A DNA stretch of 64,000 bases from Arthrobacter sp. AQ5-06 (GTDB lineage Bacteria > Actinomycetota > Actinomycetes > Actinomycetales > Micrococcaceae): the NCBI RefSeq assembly GCF_003287955.1, contig NZ_QMKP01000009.1, positions 62,001 to 126,000 on the forward strand. Reading direction: 5' to 3'. Positions 34,285 to 44,935 of this stretch are shown piece by piece (the first letter of the stretch is position 1; each line of letters starts with the position of its first letter). Below the pieces are notes generated by a model, which searched no databases, had not been told where the DNA came from, and saw only the letters and a list, made by a program, of their open reading frames with translations. The position numbers and the translations under genes are program-made.

Positions 34285-35106
34285 TCACGCCCGGGCGATG
34301 ACCTCACCGTTCGGGATCAGGAACCAGCCGTCGTCGGTGGATCCCCAGCGGTGCCAGCCAGCCGAAATCCGGGCCAGGTCCGCTGGATTTGCGAAGCCGT
34401 ATTCAAGGGCCTGCTCCGCGAAGGCCGAATGGAGCACTCGTTCGCCCCAGACCCGGGCCTGCCATCTCCGCTGTTGCCCGGTGGCATACAGCCAGTTGCT
34501 GCTGGTGGGCGCCGCGTCGCTGAAGCCTGCGGACTGGACCCAGGACACGAGCCGGCGGCCGGCGTCGGGCTCGGCTCCGTTGCGGCGGGCGATCCGCTGG
34601 TACAGGTCCATCCATTCGTCCAGCTCAGGGATGGCGGGGTACCAGCTCATGCCGTGGAAGTCGGCGTCGCGCACTGCCACAATGCCGCCCGGCTTCGCCA
34701 CCCGGCGCATCTCGCGCAACGCCTCCACCGGGTCGGTGAGGTGCTGGAGCACTTGGTGGGCATGGACGACGTCGAACGTTTCGTCTTCGAAGTCGAGGTC
34801 ATAGATGTTGCCGGCCAGGAACTCCGCATTGGCCACGCCGCGCTCGGCGGCCATGGCCGTGGCCTGGGCGATGATGTCCGGTGACCGGTCCAGGCCTGTG
34901 ACCTTTCCGGGCGACACCAGCCCCGCGAAATCACAGGTAATGCTCCCAGGGCCGCAGCCGACGTCGAGCACTGAAACCCCGGGCGTGAGGTGGGGAATGA
35001 CAAAGGCCGCGGAGTTCTCCGCGGTCCTGGAGGCGTGGGCGCGGACCACCGACTCGTGGTGGCCGTGCGTGTACACATCGTCGTCGTCAGGCTGCTGCGT
35101 ACTCAT
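34285..35106 (-). CDS. Class I SAM-dependent methyltransferase
   Basis: The 273-aa protein has motif I VSVLDVGCGPGSITCDFAGL, post-I GLDRSPDIIAQA, and FDVVHAHQVLQHLTDPVEAL, as in UbiE-like small-molecule methyltransferases. The acceptor is unknown. It stands alone downstream of a MarR gene, separated by a long palindrome at 35155-35214. Confidence 0.82.
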   Translation of the reverse strand: MSTQQPDDDDVYTHGHHESVVRAHASRTAENSAAFVIPHLTPGVSVLDVGCGPGSITCDFAGLVSPGKVTGLDRSPDIIAQATAMAAERGVANAEFLAGNIYDLDFEDETFDVVHAHQVLQHLTDPVEALREMRRVAKPGGIVAVRDADFHGMSWYPAIPELDEWMDLYQRIARRNGAEPDAGRRLVSWVQSAGFSDAAPTSSNWLYATGQQRRWQARVWGERVLHSAFAEQALEYGFANPADLARISAGWHRWGSTDDGWFLIPNGEVIARA

Positions 35107-35154
35107 AATGAAACGCTACCCCTCCGCAGTGAAAAACGGACGGAACCCTCCCCA

Positions 35155-35214
35155 AAGTAGGTCGCATTTAATGTCGTTATGGACGCTCGTAACGACAGTA
35201 AATGCGACCTACTT
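35155..35214. repeat. Palindromic intergenic repeat, family B-like
   Basis: AAGTAGGTCGCATTTA...TGTCGTTA and TAACGACA...TAAATGCGACCTACTT form nearly perfect arms of about 25 bp around TGGACGCTCG. The inner arm GCATTTAATGTC resembles GCAGATAATGCC of family B and GCATTTAGTGTC at 44705. It covers the end of the MarR gene and may terminate it. Confidence 0.75.
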
Positions 35215-35724
35215 GGGCGGGGCGGCGGAGGCCGGGCCGCCGGCCGCCGTTTCCTCACGGGCCGCGACGGTGGCGTCCACCATGGCGGCCATAAACCGCG
35301 TGACGAGCTCCAGCTCGGCGGGGGAGAAGTCCGCCATGGCGGTGCCCATATGGCGGGAAAGCGGCCTGAACATGGCACTGCCGTCCTGGAAGGCCTTGGG
35401 TGTCATGCGGAGCTGGACCTGTCGCCGGTCCGGGCCGAGGCGCTCCCTGACCACGTGCCCTGAACTATCCAGCCGGTCGATGAGGGCGGTGGTGGCGGGC
35501 GAACTGAGGTTCAGTTCCTTGCGCAGGATGCCCGGCGTGACCACCTGGCCCTTGGCGGTGTGCCGCATGATCACCGCGAGCGCATTGAGGTCCGTACGGT
35601 GCATGTCGTTGCGGCCGCCGGCGGTGTCCACGTAGCGGTTGGCCTCCAGGGTGAAGTCCTGCAGCAGGCGGACCAAGGCAAAGGGTGCGGAGTCCGGTGG
35701 GCGCTGGAACGCTTCGTCTGTCAT
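35209..35724 (-). CDS. MarR-family transcriptional regulator
   Basis: The 171-aa protein starts at ATG 35724 after GGAGGAGGCGAAAC. The winged HTH is visible: DLNALAVIMRHTAKGQVVTP, LNLSSPATTALIDRLDSSGH, VVRERLGPDRRQVQLRMTP. MarR proteins bind phenolic or similar ligands and repress nearby genes. It is divergent, by 32 bp, from a broken TetR gene, and is followed by a methyltransferase that could be its target (inference). Confidence 0.87.
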   Translation of the reverse strand: MTDEAFQRPPDSAPFALVRLLQDFTLEANRYVDTAGGRNDMHRTDLNALAVIMRHTAKGQVVTPGILRKELNLSSPATTALIDRLDSSGHVVRERLGPDRRQVQLRMTPKAFQDGSAMFRPLSRHMGTAMADFSPAELELVTRFMAAMVDATVAAREETAAGGPASAAPPK

Positions 35725-35756
35725 GTTTCGCCTCCTCCATTGCTGACATCGTCCGG

Positions 35757-36410
35757 ATGGGCAGGGAACACCTGGCAACGCAGGGCGCGGCAGCCCTGTC
35801 CCTCCGCGCCGTGGCGAGGGATCTGGGCGTTGTCTCGTCCGCCGTCTACCGTTACGTGGCCAACCGTGACGAGCTCCTCACGCTACTTCTGGTGGACGCA
35901 TACAGCGAGCTCGGCGACGCCGTGGATACTGCCGTGAACGCGTTCCCGGAGGGCGACTTTGATGGCAGATTTAGGGCGCTCGGCCGGGCTGTACGGACCT
36001 GGGCACTGCGGGAGCCGGCGCGCTACGGACTTCTGTTTGGCAGTCCGGTGCCGGGTTACCAGGCCCCCGCCGGCCAGACCACACCCCGGGAACGCGTATG
36101 ATCTCCCGCCTGATCGGCATTCTCGACGGCGTCGACCGTGCAGGTGCGCTGACGGCGACGGCGCGCACCGCCGTCGTACCTTCCGCCTTGTCCGCCGACC
36201 TGGCGGCGATCCGCAGCGAACTCGGGCTCGCCATGCCGGACGGGCTCCAGGCGAACGGGGCCCTCGTGTGGACGTCGCTCTTCGGGGCCGTGAGTTTTGA
36301 GGTCTTTGGCCAATATGGGGCGGACACCTTCCGTGCCCGCGATGAACTCTTTGAGCACCACCTCACCGTCCTCGCGGGGGTGGCGGGGCTCGGCGCCTCA
36401 CTGGTACTGG
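35757..36410 (+). pseudogene. TetR-family regulator, N-truncated and frameshifted
   Basis: The first part reads REHLATQGAAALSLRAVARD, LGVVSSAVYRYVANRDELLT, a TetR HTH that lacks the usual first helix residues, and continues to PARYGLLFGSPVPGY. It stops after RERV at about 36101. One base later the frame resumes MISRLIGILDGVDRAGAL and SLFGAVSFEVFGQYG, the C-terminal domain. The nearness of the MarR start suggests that the N-terminus was lost by deletion. Confidence 0.75.
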
Positions 36411-36514
36411 CAGAGAGCCCGGGCGTCTGCCGCCACCCCTGTTTAGACCGCCTCCGGCTGAGTAGACTCCAAATGCGCCCGGATGGACGCGGAACTCGAA
36501 GGAGAGATCACGAC

Positions 36515-36742
36515 ATGAGTGAGAACACCGCAGGTGAAGAAGAACGCCGCAAGGGCAGCACGGAACCCGGGCCGGAGGGTGAAGGCGGCCAGTTTGAAGG
36601 AGGCGACTACGGCGAGGCCGGCGTTGTGGGCAGCGAGGAGAGCCAGCCCGAGGAGGGCGACTATCCCGAAGGCGACTACGGCGACGCCGGCTCTGTTGGC
36701 AGTGCGCGCGAGGTGGAAGTGGACGAAGACAAGAACCCGTAG
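36515..36742 (+). CDS. Small acidic repeat protein
   Basis: The 75-aa product starts at ATG 36515 after GAAGGAGAGATC. It is very acidic and carries internal repeats: GGDYGEAGVVGSEE and EGDYGDAGSVGSAR. It has no hydrophobic stretch and is probably disordered and cytoplasmic. No family is recognised. It precedes the dnaK promoter by about 100 bp but is not part of that operon. Confidence 0.65.
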   Translation: MSENTAGEEERRKGSTEPGPEGEGGQFEGGDYGEAGVVGSEESQPEEGDYPEGDYGDAGSVGSAREVEVDEDKNP

Positions 36743-36848
36743 CGGCCGTTCACGCACAGCGAACTACTGCCAGGGAAGCGGATTTCCGGCATGAAAACCC
36801 CGGAAATCCGGGGGATCGCCTAAGGGTACCGTGACCTAAGAATTCAAA

Positions 36849-38847
<1,999 letters not shown>

Positions 38848-38849
38848 CC

Positions 38850-39521
38850 ATGCCGCACCACGGTAACGAGGAAGAGCACAACTCATCCGCGAGCCAGGAG
38901 CCGGTCATCCGGGACAACCGCAAGGTTGATCCGGTGACCGGGCAGGCCCGGCACCCGGAGGGCGAGCAGCCCGCTGAGGCGCCGGTGGGCGAGCCCCCGG
39001 TGGGCGAGCCTGTGGACAGCGACGGCGATGCACTCGCCCAGGCCGAGGAAATCCTCAACGGCATCGAGGTGCCGGCCGAGGAGTCTGTGGCCCAGGGTGC
39101 AGGACAGGCTGAAGCTGCCGAGCTGAAGAACGATCTCCTCCGCCTCCAGGCTGAATACGTCAACTACCGCAAGCGCGTTGAGCGCGACCGGGCCGTGGCA
39201 GGGGAGATGGCCGTCATTGGCGTCCTGAACTCCCTGCTTCCGGTCCTTGACGACGTCGACGCCGCCCGCCAGCACGGTGACCTGACCGATGGCCCGTTCG
39301 CCGCGATCGCCACCAAGCTGGAGAACGCGCTGAAGACGTACGGCCTGGTCCGCATTGATGAGACCGGAGTGGAGTTCGATCCCACGATCCACGAGGCCCT
39401 CATCCAGCAGCCGGGCGAGGACATCGAGGTTGACACCGTCAGCCAGGTCCTCCGCTCCGGCTACCGGTCAGGGGACCGCGTGCTCCGCGCAGCACAGGTG
39501 ATTGTGGCTGTCCCGGCCTAG
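38850..39521 (+). CDS. grpE: Nucleotide exchange factor GrpE
   Basis: The 223-aa protein has a long charged, Pro/Gly-rich N-terminus (about 1-85, with GEPPVGEPVD), a coiled-coil (LKNDLLRLQAEYVNYRKRVE) and the GrpE head (LPVLDDVDAARQHG, GVEFDPTIHEALIQQ). It releases ADP from DnaK. It starts 2 bp after the dnaK stop, so it is co-translated. Confidence 0.95.
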   Translation: MPHHGNEEEHNSSASQEPVIRDNRKVDPVTGQARHPEGEQPAEAPVGEPPVGEPVDSDGDALAQAEEILNGIEVPAEESVAQGAGQAEAAELKNDLLRLQAEYVNYRKRVERDRAVAGEMAVIGVLNSLLPVLDDVDAARQHGDLTDGPFAAIATKLENALKTYGLVRIDETGVEFDPTIHEALIQQPGEDIEVDTVSQVLRSGYRSGDRVLRAAQVIVAVPA

Positions 39522-39529
39522 CATTACTC

Positions 39530-39575
39530 CGGTGGTTGAGCTTGTCGAAACCCGTTTCGGCAGGCTCAACCACCG
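39530..39575. repeat. Dispersed inverted repeat with T-run between grpE and dnaJ
   Basis: CGGTGGTTGAGCTTGTCGAAAC and TTTCGGCAGGCTCAACCACCG form a hairpin, followed by AACTTTTTT. This GGTTGAGC-CTGTCGAAACC type recurs at 41513-41562. It can act as an attenuator inside the chaperone operon. Confidence 0.75.
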
Positions 39576-39604
39576 ACCCATAACTTTTTTGAAAGGAAAC
39601 GCCA

Positions 39605-40579
39605 TTGGCTAGCCAGGATTGGGTGGACAAGGACTTTTACGCGATCCTTGGTATCGCCAAGGACGCTTCCGACGCCGACATCAAGAAGGCGTACCGGAAA
39701 CTTGCCCGCCAGCATCACCCGGATACAAACTCGGGCGACGCTGCGTCGGAGAAGAAGTTCAAGGACATCTCCGAGGCCTATTCGGTGCTGTCGGATCCGG
39801 ACGAGCGCCAGCAGTATGACGCCATCCGTGCCATGGGCGGCGGCGCGCGGTTCGCTCCCGGCGGGGCCGGCGGCGGCAACGGCGGCTTCGAGGATATGTT
39901 CGGCGGGCTGTTCACCGGCGGCGCGGGGCGTCAGCCCGGCGGGTTCAACACGTCAGGCGGCATCCCGCCCGAGTTCGCTGACCTGTTTGGCGGCGGCGGC
40001 TTCGGTGGCCAGACCGGCTTCCAGCGTCCGCCTTCGAAGGGTGCCGACCGCACGGCTACCACCAGCATTTCCTTCTCGGGGTCCATCCGCGGCACCACCA
40101 TCGGCCTGCGTGAACCCGGCGGTGACGTCATTGACGTCCGCGTTCCCGCCGGCATCAAGGACGGACAGAAAGTGCGCGTCCGCGGCAAAGGCCAGCCAGG
40201 GACTGCCGGCAACGGCGACCTGATGGTGGCCGTGTCCGTCAAGCCCCACGAGTTTTACACGCGTGACGGCGACAACCTCCGCATCCATGTCCCGGTCACC
40301 TTCCCGGAAGCTGCATTGGGCGCCGACATCCAGGTCCCCACCATCGACGGCGAGACCGTCAAGGTCCGCGTTCCGGCCGGCACACCCTCGGGGCGCACGC
40401 TCCGGGTCAAAGGCCACGGGGTGAAGACCTCCAAGGTCACGGGCGATCTCCTGGTGACCATCGACGTCGCGGTTCCGAAGAACCTGAACAAGGAAGCCGA
40501 AGCAGCCGTGAAGGCCTTTGCCGAAGCCACCGCCGACGCCGATGTCCGTGAAGGCCTGGCCGCCAAGGCCCGGCTCTAA
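39605..40579 (+). CDS. dnaJ: DnaJ/CbpA-type co-chaperone without zinc finger
   Basis: The 324-aa protein starts at TTG 39605 after GAAAGGAAA. The J domain carries HPD in YRKLARQHHPDTNSG, then a Gly/Phe-rich stretch (GGGARFAPGGAGGGNGGFED) and the C-terminal barrels (DVIDVRVPAGIKDGQKVRVRG, GRTLRVKGHG). No cysteine is present, so the Cys4 zinc modules of class I DnaJ are missing and it is class II/CbpA-like. It stimulates DnaK ATPase activity. Confidence 0.92.
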   Translation: MASQDWVDKDFYAILGIAKDASDADIKKAYRKLARQHHPDTNSGDAASEKKFKDISEAYSVLSDPDERQQYDAIRAMGGGARFAPGGAGGGNGGFEDMFGGLFTGGAGRQPGGFNTSGGIPPEFADLFGGGGFGGQTGFQRPPSKGADRTATTSISFSGSIRGTTIGLREPGGDVIDVRVPAGIKDGQKVRVRGKGQPGTAGNGDLMVAVSVKPHEFYTRDGDNLRIHVPVTFPEAALGADIQVPTIDGETVKVRVPAGTPSGRTLRVKGHGVKTSKVTGDLLVTIDVAVPKNLNKEAEAAVKAFAEATADADVREGLAAKARL

Positions 40580-40594
40580 GCAACGGAGCAGACC

Positions 40595-41020
40595 GTGGAC
40601 ATCAGCGCTGACCAGCCGATCTTCGTGATCTCCGTCGCGGCTGAACTGGCGGATATGCACCCGCAGACGCTCCGGCAGTACGACCGGCTGGGCATTGTCT
40701 CGCCCAGTCGAGCGCCGGGGAAGTCGCGCCGCTATTCGCAGCGGGACATCAACATGCTGCGCGAAGTCCAGCGGCTGTCCCACGAAGGCGTCTCGCTTGA
40801 AGGCATCAAACGGATCCTTGAGCTTGGGAACCAGGTGGCCGCGCTGCAGCGCAAGGTGAGCGAGCTGACTGAGGAGCTGGGCCGCCGTCGTGATCCCCTT
40901 GATTCGCGGATCTTCGCGGCCGGTGCCGCCGGCGATGTGGTGAGCCTGGCCCGCGGCCAGCGCCCCCGCGCGCGGTCCCAGGCCGTGGTGGTCTGGAGGC
41001 CCCGGGCGTTGGGAAACTAG
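40595..41020 (+). CDS. hspR: Heat-shock repressor HspR (MerR family)
   Basis: The 141-aa protein starts at GTG 40595. Its MerR HTH reads LADMHPQTLRQYDRLGIVSP, RRYSQRDINMLREVQRLSHE, followed by a coiled-coil (NQVAALQRKVSELTEELGRR). HspR binds HAIR boxes with DnaK as co-repressor. It is the last gene of the operon and closes an autoregulatory loop with the two boxes before dnaK. Confidence 0.93.
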   Translation: MDISADQPIFVISVAAELADMHPQTLRQYDRLGIVSPSRAPGKSRRYSQRDINMLREVQRLSHEGVSLEGIKRILELGNQVAALQRKVSELTEELGRRRDPLDSRIFAAGAAGDVVSLARGQRPRARSQAVVVWRPRALGN

Positions 41021-41115
41021 AGTACTCACTACTCGTGACCGGACCGCCTCCACTGGCTTGAATGGAACTTCAGCTGGGTCTCCCAGCGCAGGTTCGAGCC
41101 TCTGGGGGTTTTCGC

Positions 41116-41508
41116 GTGTTTGGTTCTTCAGTCGTTATGTTCGCAGGGTCCAGTGCTGGGCTGATCCTGCTTGCCATTGGTCAGACCGTCGTGGTGGTGT
41201 GCGTGTGCTTTGACATGGTGCGGGCGCTGTCCGTACCGAGGTCGCACCGGCGCTACGTGGCCAGCACCGTCTTCCGAACGCTGGCCATTCCGTCCATCAT
41301 CGCCGCCGGCATGAGCGTGCTGATCGACGCGCTGGCCTGGTCCTGGATGGACGTTGGCATGTCGATGTTCGTGATGGTGGCGATCATCTTCCGCCTGCAC
41401 CACGACACGGATGAAGATAACTGGTGGAAGGGCAAAGGTAAAAAACTCGCCCGCTGGGCCCGCCGCCAGTTCAGCTCCGGAACGTCGGTAGCGCCGGCGA
41501 TGGGCTGA
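41116..41508 (+). CDS. Hypothetical membrane protein
   Basis: The product is about 130 aa with three hydrophobic stretches: AGLILLAIGQTVVVVCVCFD, LAIPSIIAAGMSVLIDALAW and VGMSMFVMVAIIF, then a basic tail (KGKGKKLARWARRQF). GTG 41116 is chosen because GGGGG precedes it; ATG 41137 is possible. No family is recognised. It stands alone between hspR and a dispersed repeat. Confidence 0.6.
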   Translation: MFGSSVVMFAGSSAGLILLAIGQTVVVVCVCFDMVRALSVPRSHRRYVASTVFRTLAIPSIIAAGMSVLIDALAWSWMDVGMSMFVMVAIIFRLHHDTDEDNWWKGKGKKLARWARRQFSSGTSVAPAMG

Positions 41509-41512
41509 CCCG

Positions 41513-41562
41513 GGTTTCGACACGCTCAACCGCCGGTGCCGGGGAGCGAGCCTGTCGAGATC
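41513..41562. repeat. Dispersed inverted repeat, same type as 39530-39575
   Basis: GGTTTCGACACGCTCAACC and GAGCGAGCCTGTCGAGATCC form diverged arms of the GGTTGAGCCTGTCGAAACC-type repeat. It lies just after the stop of the membrane gene and may end its transcript. Confidence 0.6.
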
Positions 41563-41675
41563 CTGATACGCGTCGGCGGCTGCCCCGGCCTGGGTGCAGC
41601 GCGATCGCAGAGGCTGGTTGTGGCCTGCATCACGGCCGCGTAGAATTCCACTTCAGAGAATGATTCATATATAGA

Positions 41676-41704
41676 ACATCGAGTTCTATTATCGAATTCG
41701 ATGT
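41676..41704. promoter_or_regulatory. Operator-like inverted repeat before the flavin hydroxylase gene
   Basis: ACATCGAGTTC-TATTATC-GAATTCGATGT has 11-bp arms with one mismatch. It lies 33 bp before GTG 41737 next to a TATATA stretch. The size fits an IclR, MarR or GntR-type site; the regulator is not next to it. Confidence 0.65.
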
Positions 41705-41736
41705 CTGCCAGCCACACAACGAAGTGAGGAAAGCCC

Positions 41737-43722
41737 GTGCAGTTCCACCACCACGGTTATGTATCCGGTGACCCGCGGGTCCAGCCCGCCTCCGGCATCG
41801 GTCTGGACCGGCCTGTCGAGCTTCCCGACGAAGTGGACGTGCTCATCGTGGGCACCGGTCCCGCGGGCATGCTCACCGCGGCGCAGCTCTCCCGGTTCCC
41901 CGGCGTCACCACACGCATCGTCGAGCGCCGCGCCGGGCGGCTCGTCATCGGCCAGGCGGACGGCATCCAGGCCCGCAGCGTCGAGACCTTCCAGGCCTTC
42001 GGATTCGCCGAGCGCATCATCGCCGAGGCGTACCGCATCACCGAAATGGCGTTCTGGAAACCGGACCCCGCTGACCATACCCGTATCGCCCGCGCCGCCC
42101 GCACGCCGGACGACCCCACGGGCATCAGCGAGTTCCCGCACCTCATCGTCAACCAGGCCCGCGTGCTGGACTACTTCGCCGAGTACATGGCCAATGCGCC
42201 AGCGCGGATGTCGCCCGACTACGGCTATGAGTTCCGGAGCCTCGAAGTCGGCGACGGCGACTACCCCGTCACAGTGAGGCTGGTCCACACTTCAGGCCCT
42301 GAGGTGGGCAAAGAGCGGGTGGTCCGGGCCAAGTACGTCGTCGGCGCAGACGGTGCGCGCAGCAAAGTGCGCGAGTCCATCGGCTGCACCATGGCCGGTG
42401 ACCAGGCCCATCACGCGTGGGGAGTCATGGACGTCCTCGCGGTCACGGACTTCCCCGACATCCGCACAAAATGCGCCATCCAGTCCGGTGCGGGCGGCAG
42501 CATCCTGCTGATCCCACGTGAAGGCGGCCACCTCTTCCGCATGTACGTTGACCTCGGCGAGGTTGCGCCGGAGGACCAGGGAGCCGTGCGCAGCACCACC
42601 ATCGAGCAGATCATCGGCCACGCGAACACCATCCTGCACCCCTACACGCTGGACGTCCGCAACGTCGCCTGGCACAGCGTGTACGAGGTCGCCCACCGCC
42701 TCACGGACAGGTTCGACGACGTCCTGCCGGACCAGCGCGGGACGCGCACACCGCGCGTGTTCATCACCGGTGATGCCTGCCACACGCACAGCGCCAAGGC
42801 CGGCCAGGGCATGAACGTCTCCCTGCAGGACGGCTTCAACCTTGGCTGGAAGCTCGGACATGTACTTGAGGGCCGCAGCCCCGCCAGCTTGCTGGCCACG
42901 TACTCGGCCGAGCGCCAGGTGGTAGCGAAGAACCTGATCGACTTCGACAAAGAGTGGTCCACCATGATGGCGAAGAAGCCCGAGGAGTTTGAGAACCCCT
43001 CCGAGCTTGAGGACTTCTACGTCGGCACCGCCGAATTCCCCGCAGGCTTCATGACCCAGTACACGCCGTCCATGGTCACCGCAGAACCGGTGCACCAGGA
43101 TCTGGCCACCGGCTTTCCCATCGGGAAGCGGTTCAAGTCCGCGCCCGTGGTGCGGGTGTGCGACGCCAGCCCGATGCATCTCGGCCACCACGCCACGGCG
43201 GACGGCCGGTGGCGCATCTACGTCTTCGCCGACGCGGCAGCACCCGTTACGGCGATGCCGCCCATGGGACAGCCGACGGCGGGACCACCGATGACCGGAA
43301 ATCCGACGGCGGGACAGCAGGCGCAGCCATCGGCCGTCGTCGACTTCGCCGAGTGGATCGCGAACTCGCCTGAATCGCCGCTAGCCGCAACGCCGTCGGG
43401 CGCTGACTGTGACGCGTGGTTCGACGTGAAGGTCATCTACCAGCAGGACCACACAAACGTTGACAGCGCTGCCGTTCCGGCGGCGTTCAAGCCGTCAGTC
43501 GGGCCATTCCAGCTGATCGACTACGAGAAGGTCTACGCCACCGATCCCGCAGCTGACGTCTTCGAGCTCCGCGGCCTGGACCGCGGCGGCGTGGTGGTGG
43601 TGGTGCGGCCGGACCAGTACGTGGCCAACGTCCTGCCTTTGGGCGCGACGGCGGAACTCGCCGCGTTTTTCGCGCCCCTCCTACTGCTCCGTGAGAAGGG
43701 CAAGCTGTCCAAGGAGGCTTGA
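41737..43722 (+). CDS. mobA: FAD-dependent aromatic hydroxylase, 3-hydroxybenzoate 4-monooxygenase-like
   Basis: The 661-aa protein starts at GTG 41737 after GAGGAAAG. It has the FAD motif VDVLIVGTGPAGMLTAAQL, the DG motif YVVGADGARSKVRESIG, and GDACHTHSAKAGQGMNVSLQ, as in phenol-type hydroxylases, with a C-terminal thioredoxin-like domain (ELRGLDRGGVVVVVRPDQYV). Its wording (MQFHHHGYVSGDPR, QADGIQARSVETF, FWKPDPADH) follows MobA of Comamonas, which hydroxylates 3-hydroxybenzoate to protocatechuate. The link to that substrate is by resemblance only. An Ala/Pro/Gly-rich loop (APVTAMPPMGQPTAG) is unusual. Ring-cleavage genes are not in the window. Confidence 0.82.
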   Translation: MQFHHHGYVSGDPRVQPASGIGLDRPVELPDEVDVLIVGTGPAGMLTAAQLSRFPGVTTRIVERRAGRLVIGQADGIQARSVETFQAFGFAERIIAEAYRITEMAFWKPDPADHTRIARAARTPDDPTGISEFPHLIVNQARVLDYFAEYMANAPARMSPDYGYEFRSLEVGDGDYPVTVRLVHTSGPEVGKERVVRAKYVVGADGARSKVRESIGCTMAGDQAHHAWGVMDVLAVTDFPDIRTKCAIQSGAGGSILLIPREGGHLFRMYVDLGEVAPEDQGAVRSTTIEQIIGHANTILHPYTLDVRNVAWHSVYEVAHRLTDRFDDVLPDQRGTRTPRVFITGDACHTHSAKAGQGMNVSLQDGFNLGWKLGHVLEGRSPASLLATYSAERQVVAKNLIDFDKEWSTMMAKKPEEFENPSELEDFYVGTAEFPAGFMTQYTPSMVTAEPVHQDLATGFPIGKRFKSAPVVRVCDASPMHLGHHATADGRWRIYVFADAAAPVTAMPPMGQPTAGPPMTGNPTAGQQAQPSAVVDFAEWIANSPESPLAATPSGADCDAWFDVKVIYQQDHTNVDSAAVPAAFKPSVGPFQLIDYEKVYATDPAADVFELRGLDRGGVVVVVRPDQYVANVLPLGATAELAAFFAPLLLLREKGKLSKEA

Positions 43723-43811
43723 CCGGCGGAGCCTCGGTCCGCGGAACTGCAGTCTCAGGCCCTGGACAAGCGTGGGATTACGGCCGCGCCAAGGAGTGAT
43801 GCGGCCCGGGA

Positions 43812-44669
43812 TCAGGCAGTGACTGTTTGCGCGGTCCGGAACTCGGCAGCGGCATAGACACCCAGGATGCGGACTTCGGTGGTGAAGAAGTCCAGCTCCT
43901 CAAGGGCCAGGCGCAACGGCAGGTCCTCGGGGTGTCCTTCGACGTCCACCATGAACATGGTGGCGGCGAATTCGTCGCCCACCATGTAGCTCTCCAGCCG
44001 CGTCATGTTCACGCCGTTCGTGGCAAACCCGCCCAGCGCCTTGAACAGCGCAGACGGGACGTTCCGGACACGGAACACAAAGCTGGTCACCGCCGGTCCG
44101 GGCAGCTCGTCGCGTGTGGGCAGTTCCTTTTCCCGCGCCAGGACCACAAAGCGGGTGGTGTTGGACGGGTCATCCTCAACCCGCGACGCGAGCACTTCCA
44201 GGCCGTAGATCTCTGCCGCGAGTGGGGGAGCGAGGGAGAGCTTGGTGGGATCGTTCCACTCCCTGACCTCCCGGGCGGAGCCCGCGGTGTCCCCGGCAAT
44301 GACTGGACGCAGCCCCGCCTCGCGGATCAGGCGGCGGCACTGTCCCAACGCGTGGATGTGGCTGTGGACCTCCGTGGCCGCCTCGACGGTGCTGCCCGGG
44401 ATGCCCAGCAGGTCAAAGTGGATGGGCAGGAAGAACTCGCCCACGATCTGCAGGTGCGACTGGGGGAGCAGGATGTGGATGTCCGCCACCCGGCCGGCGA
44501 TCGAGTTCTCAATCGGAATCATGGCAAGCTCCGCCTCACCGCTGGAGACCAGTTCGAAGGCGTCCTCGAAGCTGGCGCAGGGAACGCTTTCCAGTTCGGG
44601 GAACATCTGCATGCACGCGATATTGGAGTTGGCGCCGGGCTCACCCTGGTACGCAATCTTCTGGGCCAT
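43812..44669 (-). CDS. pheA: Prephenate dehydratase
   Basis: The 285-aa enzyme has IAYQGEPGANSNIACMQMFP, MIPIENSIAGRVADIH, and the catalytic TRF in SNTTRFVVLA, followed by an ACT domain with NGVNMTRLESYMVGDEF. It makes phenylpyruvate for phenylalanine. The usual ESRP effector motif is ESYM here, the variant seen in some other bacterial lineages. ATG 44669 is the family start. It stands alone. Confidence 0.93.
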   Translation of the reverse strand: MAQKIAYQGEPGANSNIACMQMFPELESVPCASFEDAFELVSSGEAELAMIPIENSIAGRVADIHILLPQSHLQIVGEFFLPIHFDLLGIPGSTVEAATEVHSHIHALGQCRRLIREAGLRPVIAGDTAGSAREVREWNDPTKLSLAPPLAAEIYGLEVLASRVEDDPSNTTRFVVLAREKELPTRDELPGPAVTSFVFRVRNVPSALFKALGGFATNGVNMTRLESYMVGDEFAATMFMVDVEGHPEDLPLRLALEELDFFTTEVRILGVYAAAEFRTAQTVTA

Positions 44670-44704
44670 GGTCCGTATGGTTTCACGGCAGGTGCCCACC
44701 TACC

Positions 44705-44767
44705 CAACTGGCCGGCATTTAGTGTCGCCATTCGGGCGTTTCGGGACGTTAAGTGCCAGTCAGGCGC
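44705..44767. repeat. Palindromic intergenic repeat, family B-like
   Basis: AACTGGCCGGCATTTAGTGTC and GACGTTAAGTGCCAGTCAGG form diverged arms around a GGGCGTTTCGGG loop. The core GCATTTAGTGTC is close to GCATTTAATGTC at 35155. It is just upstream of pheA. The rest of 44768-44935 shows no gene I can support. Confidence 0.6.
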
Positions 44768-44935
44768 ACGCCGTCGTCGAGCTTGAAAGCCACCTCCGTG
44801 AGGAGGTCGACGCCGGCGGGCGAGAATCCGGATAACGTCATCGCCTGAAGGTGCTGGGAACATGCTGCCGGGCCGCTTCGTCCACGGACTCATGCATGGA
44901 GCCAACCGATCAGGGGGACCATCAGCAGTCTTGGC

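Noticed and set aside
39953..41053. Long minus-strand frame opposite dnaJ and hspR
   Set aside because: It crosses two well-supported genes and shows no domain.
41060..41100. tRNA T-arm-like GGTTCGAGCC
   Set aside because: No acceptor stem, D-arm or anticodon arm can be formed around it.
44768..44930. Plus-strand wording ELESHLREEVDAGG, resembling a permease-prefix helix
   Set aside because: It is too short, with no start or downstream domain, to call a gene or remnant.
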